Source of the DNA: Candidatus Parepulonipiscium sp. PG-Nun2H_MBin03
Lineage (GTDB): Bacteria; Bacillota; Clostridia; Lachnospirales; Cellulosilyticaceae
Direction of reading: 5' to 3'
Assembly (NCBI GenBank): GCA_001995005.1
Contig: MDJN01000177.1
Span: 1 to 14,918, forward strand
Length of the DNA: 14,918 bases
A program made the position numbers and the translations under genes. The notes beneath the pieces were generated by a model. The model was not told the DNA's origin. It searched no databases and was given only the letters and a program-made list of their open reading frames with translations. Shown here in pieces: positions 1 through 6,305 of the stretch. Every line of letters starts with the position of its first letter. Positions within the stretch are counted from its first letter, which is position 1.

Positions 1-26
1 CGCTAAACTTGTCTTTCGCTAATAGT

Positions 27-126
27 TGTTTAAGCAATGCAAAAGTGTGTAAGCAATAAGTTTAAAATCTATAAAAATGTGTAAGCAATAAGTTTAAAAA
101 CAGCAAAAGTGTGTAATCAATAAATT
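27..126. repeat. 32-bp tandem repeat, three copies plus a partial one
   Basis: The core TGTGTAAGCAAT occurs at 46-57 and 78-89, and as TGTGTAATCAAT at 110-121. The spacing is exactly 32 bases. A diverged copy, TGTTTAAGCAAT, lies at 27-38 and is out of phase. Units 41-67 and 73-99 differ at one of 27 positions; the third unit decays after about 22 bases. The filler between cores is itself A-rich and similar, so this is a tandem repeat and not a repeat-spacer CRISPR array. It lies directly upstream of the DtxR-family promoter and may continue beyond the left edge of the window. Its function is unknown. Confidence 0.8.
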
Positions 127-128
127 CC

Positions 129-157
129 TTGATTTTTTATACTACATATGGTACCAT
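129..157 (+). promoter_or_regulatory. Candidate promoter of the DtxR-family gene
   Basis: TTGATT (129-134) and TACCAT (152-157) are separated by 17 bases. Each matches the sigma-A consensus at four of six positions. The predicted start near 164 leaves room for the Shine-Dalgarno GGAGG at 177-181. It is the best candidate I see, but the -10 is poor. Confidence 0.4.
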
Positions 158-158
158 A
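147..158. promoter_or_regulatory. Perfect 12-bp palindrome, candidate operator
   Basis: TATGGTACCATA is a perfect palindrome lying over the predicted -10 of the gene at 190. DtxR-family repressors bind palindromic operators and often control their own gene, so autoregulation is a reasonable guess. The sequence does not obviously match the classical DtxR or MntR boxes that I know. Confidence 0.4.
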
Positions 159-189
159 GACTAAAAAAAACATTTTGGAGGTAAGAAAA

Positions 190-555
190 TTGAAAATACA
201 GGAATCTGCAGAAAATTATTTAGAAATGATTTTAATACTAACTAATCAGCGCGGTCAGGTTCGTTCTATTGACATAGCGACAGAACTTGGTTTTTCTAAA
301 CCTAGTGTAAGTATCGCTATGAAAAATTTACGTATGAATGGGTATGTTGAGGTTGACGACAATGGTCACCTATTACTAACAGATAAAGGATACCAAATAG
401 CATCTAGTATGTATGAACGCCATAATTTAGTAACTAAACTACTCGTTCATATAGGTGTCCCTCATGAGATTGCTAAAGTGGATGCTTGCAAAATTGAGCA
501 TGACTTGAGTAAAGAAAGTGTATCTAAGTTAAAGGAATTTTTGAGTGATAAATAA
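190..555 (+). CDS. DtxR/MntR-family metal-dependent transcriptional regulator
   Basis: A 121-residue regulator that probably represses metal-uptake genes when loaded with Mn(II) or Fe(II). Residues 1-65 form the winged helix-turn-helix (GFSKPSVSIAMKNL is the recognition region). Residues 68-121 form the dimerisation and metal-binding domain. Compared with B. subtilis MntR, the ligand positions read N9 (MntR D8), E12 (E11), H78 (H77), C100 (E99), E103 (E102) and H104 (H103). The Cys in an ACxxEH context is a feature of DtxR/IdeR iron sensors, so the metal cannot be named. There is no C-terminal SH3 domain. I chose the TTG at 190 because GGAGG (177-181) lies 8 bases upstream; the in-frame TTG at 175 overlaps that site. 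The methyltransferase gene follows 3 bases after the stop. Confidence 0.85.
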   Translation: MKIQESAENYLEMILILTNQRGQVRSIDIATELGFSKPSVSIAMKNLRMNGYVEVDDNGHLLLTDKGYQIASSMYERHNLVTKLLVHIGVPHEIAKVDACKIEHDLSKESVSKLKEFLSDK

Positions 556-558
556 ATT

Positions 559-1707
559 ATGGATAAATTAATTAAACTTTTTGAAGAAATATTTACGGAC
601 CAATCGTTAATCAAAGCTGTATTTAGCAATCCTAGGATTAAAGAAATTACAAAAATAAACTTAGTACCTATTATGCTAGATAGGTATATGTTTCAGTTTG
701 AAATAATAAAAAATAATCAGGCAAGACATGTAAATATAGATAGTACAAGTCTATCTGATTTTTTATATACTAATTGCGTATTATTTAAACAAATACAAAT
801 ATACACTTCTAAAAACGACTACACTCTATTGATTAATAAAAAAAACCAAGTAACTATAAAAACAGGAAGTGCCACAAAGGAACTTCCTGATACTCTATCA
901 CATAATAAACAAAAAAAATATATTTTAGATCCAAGATTAGCTCAAGATTTTTTAACTGAACTTGATATTATGAGTATATATGGCGTAATTAAACCGTCTC
1001 AATACAATAAATTTAAGCAGATAAATAAATATATAGAAATTATATCTGATGTAATCAATCAACTAGACCAACCCTTTTATCGTATTATTGATTTTGGTTG
1101 CGGTAAATCATATCTTACTTTTGCATTATATTATTATTTAAATGTTATTAAAGGCAAAGACGTTGAAATTATAGGCTTAGATTTAAAAGAAGATATGATA
1201 CGATTAGGGAATAATTTAGCCACTCAGCTGGGGTTTAGTAATCTTAAATTTGAACTAGGAGATATAGGTGATTACGATACTACTAATAATATAGATATAG
1301 TTATATCTTTACATGCGTGTAATACTGCTACAGATATTGCGTTATATAAAGCAATTAAATGGAAAAGCAAGGCTATACTCGCTGTTCCATGTTGTCATAA
1401 CGAATGTTATACTCAAATACAAAATACAACTTTATACCCTATATTAAAGCATGGCATTCTAAAAGAAAAAATAGCTGCACATATAACTGATGGTTTGCGA
1501 GCAACTCTACTAGAGGCTATGGGATATAAAACTCAGGTAATCGAGTTTATAGACATAGAACATACCCCTAAAAATGTACTCATTAAAGGGGTATATAAAG
1601 ATACTAAATTTGACGCTACTTTATATAAACAATATCAAGATATATCATCTTTACTAAATCTTCATCTCACACTTAATAAGCTGCTAGACGAATTAATACC
1701 TAGCTAA
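559..1707 (+). CDS. Class I SAM-dependent methyltransferase (Methyltransf_32-like, PCCH motif)
   Basis: A 382-residue protein. The N-terminal 150 or so residues have no fold I recognise. A Rossmann methyltransferase domain follows: SAM-binding motif I DFGCGKSYL (178-186), GLDLK with the acidic ribose-binding position (206-210), SLHACNTATD (250-259) and VPCCHNE (276-282). The HAC...PCCH signature is shared with the GSTCD/TRMT13-like group (Pfam Methyltransf_32), which includes RNA methyltransferases, so a nucleic-acid substrate is possible; the actual substrate is unknown. The gene starts 3 bases after the DtxR-family stop and has no good Shine-Dalgarno (only a weak GAGTGAT), so it is probably translated by coupling. 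Its TAA overlaps the TAG of the convergent M19 gene by 3 bases, and the coding regions overlap by 4. Confidence 0.75.
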   Translation: MDKLIKLFEEIFTDQSLIKAVFSNPRIKEITKINLVPIMLDRYMFQFEIIKNNQARHVNIDSTSLSDFLYTNCVLFKQIQIYTSKNDYTLLINKKNQVTIKTGSATKELPDTLSHNKQKKYILDPRLAQDFLTELDIMSIYGVIKPSQYNKFKQINKYIEIISDVINQLDQPFYRIIDFGCGKSYLTFALYYYLNVIKGKDVEIIGLDLKEDMIRLGNNLATQLGFSNLKFELGDIGDYDTTNNIDIVISLHACNTATDIALYKAIKWKSKAILAVPCCHNECYTQIQNTTLYPILKHGILKEKIAAHITDGLRATLLEAMGYKTQVIEFIDIEHTPKNVLIKGVYKDTKFDATLYKQYQDISSLLNLHLTLNKLLDELIPS

Positions 1708-2603
1708 AAATTTTCTTTTATTAGCCTCTCGGCATTTTTGTATAGAAATTTATCTGCTATATCGCTACCAAATTCTTCGTATAATGCATTTTTTAATATA
1801 GTAATTTTAGAACTATCTGTTATTTCTAGCGGGCAATCTATCCCATCAAAGTCGCTTCCGAAAACGACTCCCTCAACTCCTGCTAAATTAGATATATATT
1901 TTGCCATATATACTATATCGTTAACTTTACTGATATAGCTATCAGATAAAAATGCATTATAGAAATTGATACCTATAGTACCCCCTGTTAGGGCGATTTT
2001 TTTTATGTGTTCATCGGATAAATTTCGGCTATGATTTTTTACGGCACGTGCATTTGAATGAGAGGCAATTATCGGCTTTTTTGTAAGAGCCAATGCATCG
2101 TCTATGCCTAAATCTGATAAGTGAGATACATCTAGTAAAATTTTATTATTATTAAGATAATCTACTACGCTTTTGCCGTATTCAGTAAGCCCTTCATTAA
2201 TACTATGAGGAGAACCTAACGAATTTTTATAATTCCATGTTAGCGTCATAAGCGTAATCCCCATGCTTTGTAATTTATCCACCACATGCAGCCCATCTTT
2301 TACTACTTCACCCTCTTCTATCGATAAAAATACTGATAATCCTTTATTATTTTTATACTCTTTATAAGAAGAAATTGGTTTAAGATTATTAATACGTAGT
2401 TGATGCATAAAATAATCGTACATAATACTAAAGTAGTTAAAGACATCTATCTTTATATCTTTTAAATTTAAGAAGAACGCAAACCATTGTGCTAAGTATT
2501 CTTTTTTTGTCTTTTGTAAATCAATGTGGTATGTATTCTTTTTAAGCTGTTTTGATTCGGCATAAATTAAGCTTGCTGTATCGCAATGAAAATCGATATA
2601 CAT
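1704..2603 (-). CDS. Membrane-dipeptidase-family (M19) zinc metallopeptidase
   Basis: A 299-residue amidohydrolase-fold dipeptidase of peptidase family M19 (renal dipeptidase type). Expected metal ligands are all visible: H6 and D8 in IDFHCD, the bridging E97 in IEEG, H161 in DVSHLSD and H182 in SHSNARAV. R193 in SRNLSD and D251 in GSDFDG are the usual substrate and catalytic positions. The block LTWNYKNSLG (121-130) followed by GLTEYGKSVV is also typical. There is no signal peptide, so it should be cytoplasmic. The family cleaves dipeptides, including D-residue dipeptides, but the substrate here is unknown. Shine-Dalgarno AGGAGG lies 4 bases before the ATG. It lies 61 bases downstream of spoIVA but beyond the spoIVA terminator; I see no convincing promoter of its own, so partial read-through is possible. 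Confidence 0.88.
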   Translation of the reverse strand: MYIDFHCDTASLIYAESKQLKKNTYHIDLQKTKKEYLAQWFAFFLNLKDIKIDVFNYFSIMYDYFMHQLRINNLKPISSYKEYKNNKGLSVFLSIEEGEVVKDGLHVVDKLQSMGITLMTLTWNYKNSLGSPHSINEGLTEYGKSVVDYLNNNKILLDVSHLSDLGIDDALALTKKPIIASHSNARAVKNHSRNLSDEHIKKIALTGGTIGINFYNAFLSDSYISKVNDIVYMAKYISNLAGVEGVVFGSDFDGIDCPLEITDSSKITILKNALYEEFGSDIADKFLYKNAERLIKENF

Positions 2604-2640
2604 AAGTCCTCCTATAAATATTAATTTTAGAATAAATCTA

Positions 2641-2666
2641 AAGCGAAAAAGAGGGAAGCCCCTCTT
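2641..2666 (-). terminator. Rho-independent terminator of spoIVA
   Basis: On the minus strand a 7-bp stem AAGAGGG/CCCTCTT (2660-2666 with 2649-2655) closes a 4-base loop, GCTT. It is followed by TTTCGCTTT, so with the end of the stem the tail reads TTTTT. The stem begins inside the spoIVA stop codon (2665-2667). Confidence 0.8.
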
Positions 2667-4146
2667 ATAAGATAATACAAATTAACCCGCCTGTACCTTC
2701 GTTGATAATTTTTTGTAATGTCTCTTGTAATTTTTCCTGAGCATCTTCTGGCATTTTGTATAATTTATTTTGCAAGCCTTCATTGATAACATCATATAGC
2801 GAACGTCCAAAAATATTAGATTCCCAGATGCTATCTGGATCTCCTTCAAATTCTCCGCTTAAATAATTAATTAAATCTTCGCTTTGTCTTTCTGTTCCAA
2901 CAAGAGGTGCTACTTCTGCTTGAATATCTGCCTTTATAATATGATAACTTGGTGCACTTGCACGCAGTTTTACGCCAAAACGATTGCCTTGCTTTACAAT
3001 CTCTGGCTTTTCCAAAATCAATTCTTCTTTACTTGGATTAACTACACCATATCCCTTGCGTTTTACATCTTCTAGTGCCTGAGCCACTTTATCGTACTCT
3101 TTCTTAGTCGCTGCAAGGTTTTTAATCAGTGTCATAAGATCATGATCACTACTTATTTCCATGCCAGTTGTTTCAGATAAAATCTGATAAAACAAGTCTT
3201 CACACGTGTGTACTGCTACTTTAATAGCACCCTCACCTAATTCAATAGTTTCTAAATAAACATTATTAACATGCTCAATATCTTTAAATTTTTCAACCGC
3301 ATCTTTTACCTGTCTAATATTTTCTAACGGATAGATAAACTCTTTTATATAACTAATCCACTCTTTTTTGAACCAGTGGTCATTATCAAGAGTTTCAGAC
3401 CATTTAGGTAACATAAATTGGATTTCATTTAATGGGAATTCATATAATACCTTTTCTAAAATTGCATTTATATCATCCATTTTCATTTGAGCCACATCTA
3501 ATGGAATAACTGGTACATTATACTCTTTAGCAAGTTCGTTCGCTTCTTCTATAACTTCTTGTTCAAAAGGTTTTTTTGTATTATATACTACCACAAAAGG
3601 TTTACCCATCTTTTTAAGTTCGTTTATTACACGCTCTTCCGCTTCTGCATAGCTACTACGTGGGATGTTTGTAATAGAACCATCTGTTGTTATAACTATC
3701 CCTATTGTAGAGTGGTCAGTAATTACTTTTTTGGTACCAATTTCTGCAGCTTGTGTAAATGGTATTTCTTCGCTATACCAAGGTGTTTTAAGCATACGAG
3801 GTGTATTATCGTTATACATATATCCTTCCGCTTCTGGTATAACATATCCAACGCAATCTATCAATCTAGTATTTACCGAAAAATCTCCACCAATTGTAAT
3901 GTTAACGGCCTCATTTGGTATGAATTTTGGTTCAATAGTAGTAATCATGCTACCATCGCCACTTTGAGGAAGTTCATCTTGTGCTCTTTCTTTACTATAC
4001 TCATTTTGAATATTAGGAATTACTAAAGCTTCCATAAACCTCTTTATAAAAGTAGATTTTCCAGTTCGTACAGGACCTACAACTCCTATGTAAATATCCC
4101 CTGCTGTCCTTTCTTTAATATCTCTGTAGATATCGTAATTTTCCAT
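2665..4146 (-). CDS. spoIVA: Stage IV sporulation protein A, spore coat basement ATPase
   Basis: A 493-residue protein, against 492 in B. subtilis. SpoIVA is made in the mother cell, hydrolyses ATP to polymerise on the forespore surface, and forms the platform for coat and cortex assembly; SpoVM anchors it. Seen here: Walker A GPVRTGKST at 24-32 with K30, the following GDGSMITTIEPKF region, a Walker B-like VNTRLIDCVG strand, and the conserved C-terminal GGLICIIL. The start is the ATG at 4146, with AGGAGG 7 bases upstream; the in-frame TTG at 4164 lies before that site. The gene is monocistronic by appearance: sigma-E-like -10 upstream and terminator at the stop codon. It is the strongest evidence that the organism forms endospores. 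Confidence 0.97.
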   Translation of the reverse strand: MENYDIYRDIKERTAGDIYIGVVGPVRTGKSTFIKRFMEALVIPNIQNEYSKERAQDELPQSGDGSMITTIEPKFIPNEAVNITIGGDFSVNTRLIDCVGYVIPEAEGYMYNDNTPRMLKTPWYSEEIPFTQAAEIGTKKVITDHSTIGIVITTDGSITNIPRSSYAEAEERVINELKKMGKPFVVVYNTKKPFEQEVIEEANELAKEYNVPVIPLDVAQMKMDDINAILEKVLYEFPLNEIQFMLPKWSETLDNDHWFKKEWISYIKEFIYPLENIRQVKDAVEKFKDIEHVNNVYLETIELGEGAIKVAVHTCEDLFYQILSETTGMEISSDHDLMTLIKNLAATKKEYDKVAQALEDVKRKGYGVVNPSKEELILEKPEIVKQGNRFGVKLRASAPSYHIIKADIQAEVAPLVGTERQSEDLINYLSGEFEGDPDSIWESNIFGRSLYDVINEGLQNKLYKMPEDAQEKLQETLQKIINEGTGGLICIIL

Positions 4147-4175
4147 TACACATCCTCCTATCAATAAATATATAA

Positions 4176-4203
4176 AATGTATGGGTACACTTTATATATA
4201 TGT
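4176..4203 (-). promoter_or_regulatory. Candidate sigma-E promoter of spoIVA
   Basis: Minus-strand CATACATT (4176-4183) is a full match to the sigma-E -10 consensus. Upstream, ACATATA (4197-4203) matches five of seven positions of KMATATT. The gap is 13 bases, one shorter than usual. spoIVA belongs to the sigma-E regulon in B. subtilis, which supports the reading. Confidence 0.55.
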
Positions 4204-4253
4204 ACAATTAATTAAGATATGACTATAATAAATAAAATAATAGTTTATATGCT

Positions 4254-4279
4254 AAAAGGCAGATATATCGCACTCTGCC
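4254..4279 (-). terminator. Possible terminator between the small protein gene and spoIVA
   Basis: On the minus strand GGCAGA (4274-4279) pairs with TCTGCC (4258-4263) across a 10-base loop and is followed directly by TTTT. The stem is only 6 bp and the tail short, so strength is uncertain. It would stop leftward transcripts before they enter spoIVA. Confidence 0.5.
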
Positions 4280-4404
4280 CCTTGTTATATTATGCAAACT
4301 ACATAGTCCTCTGTTCATAAACTTTAGTTATTATGCCATCTGCAATCTATAATTAAATGATTAATAGATTAGTTAATATCGTTACAAAAATTTTCTATTT
4401 CCAA

Positions 4405-4458
4405 TGCTACTAGTCTAATTTTATTTTATCGGAATAAAAGTAAAATTAGACTAGTGCA
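4405..4458. repeat. 54-bp AT-rich inverted repeat
   Basis: A perfect 15-bp arm ACTAGTCTAATTTTA (4409-4423) matches its complement at 4441-4455. The stem continues inward by 6 bp (4424-4429 with 4434-4439, one bulged G) to a CGGA loop, and outward by TGC/GCA with one bulged T. It lies 16 bases past the small protein stop. No T-run follows on either strand, so it is not a standard terminator. It may protect a 3' end or be a mobile-element remnant. Confidence 0.8.
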
Positions 4459-4474
4459 ATACTATATTTATACA

Positions 4475-4765
4475 TTATACAATACCTTTAAAAAGTTCAG
4501 ACATAACAAATTCTTCTATTGGAAGTTTAAATGTTTCAATCCATTTATCATAACATTCTTCGCATATATTAAATCTATGCTCTATTAAGTCTTTATTAGA
4601 AAAATATCCCCATTCCTTTTTAACTAATAAAAAGTCGCTGTGTCCTGCTGACTTTGAAATTAAATCTATCTCTTTACCACAACAGTTGCATCTTTTTATA
4701 TTTGTTTCAAATCGGTTCGCCCCCTCGCACACAATTGCACCCCCCTCTATATAATCTAGAGACAT
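4475..4765 (-). CDS. Small four-cysteine, probable zinc-binding protein, unknown function
   Basis: A 96-residue soluble protein. Two CxxC pairs, C26-N-C-C29 and C68-E-E-C71, suggest one structural zinc site (zinc-ribbon type). Between them lies a hydrophobic and aromatic stretch ending in KKEWGYFS (49-56), and an acidic amphipathic C-terminal segment follows (76-92). I do not recognise a named family or any catalytic motif. Start: ATG with AGGG 6 bases upstream. A good promoter lies immediately ahead (4782-4810), so the gene is expressed alone from a short leader. It is real by its codon pattern, Shine-Dalgarno and promoter. A regulatory or adaptor role is possible, but that is a guess. Confidence 0.75.
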   Translation of the reverse strand: MSLDYIEGGAIVCEGANRFETNIKRCNCCGKEIDLISKSAGHSDFLLVKKEWGYFSNKDLIEHRFNICEECYDKWIETFKLPIEEFVMSELFKGIV

Positions 4766-4781
4766 AATTATCCCTAGTACT

Positions 4782-4810
4782 ATTATACCCTATACCCGTA
4801 TAAATGTATA
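4782..4810 (-). promoter_or_regulatory. Sigma-A promoter of the small zinc-binding protein gene
   Basis: Minus-strand TATACA (4805-4810), 17-base spacer, and a perfect TATAAT (4782-4787). The predicted transcript starts near 4775 and places the Shine-Dalgarno AGGG almost at the 5' end. Confidence 0.6.
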
Positions 4811-4825
4811 GAGGTAATATAAGTA

Positions 4826-4849
4826 AATTAAAAGGGGCCTTAAGGCCCC
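4826..4849 (-). terminator. Rho-independent terminator of glmM
   Basis: GGGGCCTTAAGGCCCC (4834-4849) is a perfect palindrome: a 6-bp all-GC stem with a TTAA loop. On the minus strand it is followed by TTTTAATTT and begins 5 bases after the glmM stop. It ends the cdaA-cdaR-glmM unit. Confidence 0.88.
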
Positions 4850-4854
4850 GCTAT

Positions 4855-6204
4855 TTATCCTAATTGTTGTTCTATTAAAGCTATAATTTTATCAGCCCAA
4901 AATTCTATTAAACCTTGATTTTGTCCTTCTATCATTACTCTAACCAAAGGTTCTGTACCAGAAGGTCGGATTACAACTCGACCTTTACCATTAAACTCAT
5001 CTTCAGCTTTTTGAATAAGTTCTAGTATCTCAGTGTTTTCTAAATAATCATATTTATTTTGGTTAGATACTTTAGCGTTTTTTAGAACTTGCGGATATAA
5101 TGACATTACAGAAGAAAGCTCCGATAGCGTTTTACCTGTCTTTTTCATAACATATAATAGTTGTATGGCAGTTAAAAGCCCATCACCTGTTGTATTATAA
5201 TCCAGAAAAATCACATGACCAGATTGTTCTCCACCCAAATTATAATTATTCCTTAGCATCTCTTCTAATACATATCTATCTCCTACTTGAGAACATTCAA
5301 GGTTAATCTCATTTTCATTGCACATAACCTTAAATCCTAAGTTACTCATAATTGTTGCTACAATAGTATTTTTAGCAAGTTTATCATCATTTTTCATGTC
5401 AAGCCCTATTATGCTCATAATTTGGTCACCATCTACTAAGTTACCTTTTTCATCAACTGCTAAACATCTATCTGCATCACCGTCAAACGCTATGCCTACT
5501 TGCATTTTTCGTCCTACCACTTGCCTGCTTAAATCTCCTAAATGAGTTGAACCGCATTTTTTGTTGATATTCAATCCATTTGGTTTATTATGAATTACTT
5601 CTATTTCTGCTCCTAACTTCTTTAAAACTTGTGGGGCTACGCTAGATGCGGAACCATTCGCACAATCTATTAATACTCTTAGCCCACTTAAATCACTAGG
5701 AATAGTATCACATATAAAGTCAACATATAAATCTATTACATTTTCGTTAATTTCCCATTTGCCTATGTTTTCACCTATTGGCAAATCTAAATGTGAACTA
5801 TCTTTAGATACTATAGCTTCTATTTCATCTTCTAATTCATCTCTTAGTTTATATCCTTCGTTATTAAAAAACTTAATGCCATTAAATTCTACCGGATTAT
5901 GAGATGCTGAAATCATAACTCCTGCATCTGCTTGCAACTCTCTAATCAAAAAGGCCACTGCCGGAGTCGGCACAACTCCTATACATATAGCCTTTGCACC
6001 CATGCTACAAATGCCTGAAACCAATGCAGATTCTAGCATTTTGCCAGATATTCTGGTGTCTCTTGCTACTAAAATTTTAGGCTGTTTATGCGTTTCCTTA
6101 GTAAGTACATATGCTCCTGCCTGACCTAAGTTAAAAGCTAATGTTCCTGTTAGTTCTGTATTAGCAACTCCTCTTACACCGTCTGTCCCGAATAATTTTC
6201 CCAT
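4855..6204 (-). CDS. glmM: Phosphoglucosamine mutase
   Basis: A 449-residue alpha-D-phosphohexomutase that interconverts glucosamine-6-phosphate and glucosamine-1-phosphate, feeding UDP-GlcNAc for peptidoglycan. Motifs: N-terminal GKLFGTDGVRG (2-12), phosphoserine loop ISASHNP with catalytic S101, metal loop DGDADR (241-246), sugar loop GGEQSGH (324-330), phosphate loop RPSGTEP (413-419). The B. subtilis enzyme has 448 residues. The start is the ATG at 6204 with GGAGGG 5 bases upstream; an in-frame extension to 6300 lies before that site and is not coding. It follows cdaR after 101 bases. In Bacillota GlmM can bind and inhibit CdaA, which suits this neighbourhood. Confidence 0.97.
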   Translation of the reverse strand: MGKLFGTDGVRGVANTELTGTLAFNLGQAGAYVLTKETHKQPKILVARDTRISGKMLESALVSGICSMGAKAICIGVVPTPAVAFLIRELQADAGVMISASHNPVEFNGIKFFNNEGYKLRDELEDEIEAIVSKDSSHLDLPIGENIGKWEINENVIDLYVDFICDTIPSDLSGLRVLIDCANGSASSVAPQVLKKLGAEIEVIHNKPNGLNINKKCGSTHLGDLSRQVVGRKMQVGIAFDGDADRCLAVDEKGNLVDGDQIMSIIGLDMKNDDKLAKNTIVATIMSNLGFKVMCNENEINLECSQVGDRYVLEEMLRNNYNLGGEQSGHVIFLDYNTTGDGLLTAIQLLYVMKKTGKTLSELSSVMSLYPQVLKNAKVSNQNKYDYLENTEILELIQKAEDEFNGKGRVVIRPSGTEPLVRVMIEGQNQGLIEFWADKIIALIEQQLG

Positions 6205-6305
6205 TATTGCCCTCCTAAAGTCGTAAGCCCTTTCTCTATATTTTGAGTTAGAGCTAGCGTAATATACCATGTTTATTATATGCTTTTTTAGACTTGACAC
6301 ATTAC

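Larger units (their letters stand above)
4204..4474. other. Gene-free stretch with three inverted repeats
   Basis: I see no convincing gene between spoIVA and the small protein gene at 4475. The stretch holds a terminator-like hairpin (4258-4279), a small inverted repeat AATCTAT/ATAGATT (4344-4350 with 4364-4370, loop 13) and a 54-bp inverted repeat (4405-4458). A 31-codon leftward frame (ATG at about 4315) lacks a Shine-Dalgarno and contains the hairpin, so I do not call it. The stretch could be a long 3' untranslated region or encode a small RNA; this is inference. Confidence 0.5.

Noticed and set aside
27..126. Possible CRISPR array
   Set aside because: The units are 32 bases with near-identical filler and no unique spacers of normal length; no cas gene is present. 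It is a plain tandem repeat.
3559..4026. 155-codon plus-strand frame (and a 100-codon frame at 3665-3967)
   Set aside because: Both are antisense to the well-conserved spoIVA, lack Shine-Dalgarno sites and have no recognisable protein features.
4222..4317. 31-codon leftward frame in the gap beside spoIVA
   Set aside because: No Shine-Dalgarno; it runs through a terminator-like hairpin and has no recognisable feature.
6205..6300. N-terminal extension of glmM by 32 residues
   Set aside because: The extension precedes a strong Shine-Dalgarno and is unlike the conserved GlmM N-terminus, which begins at 6204.
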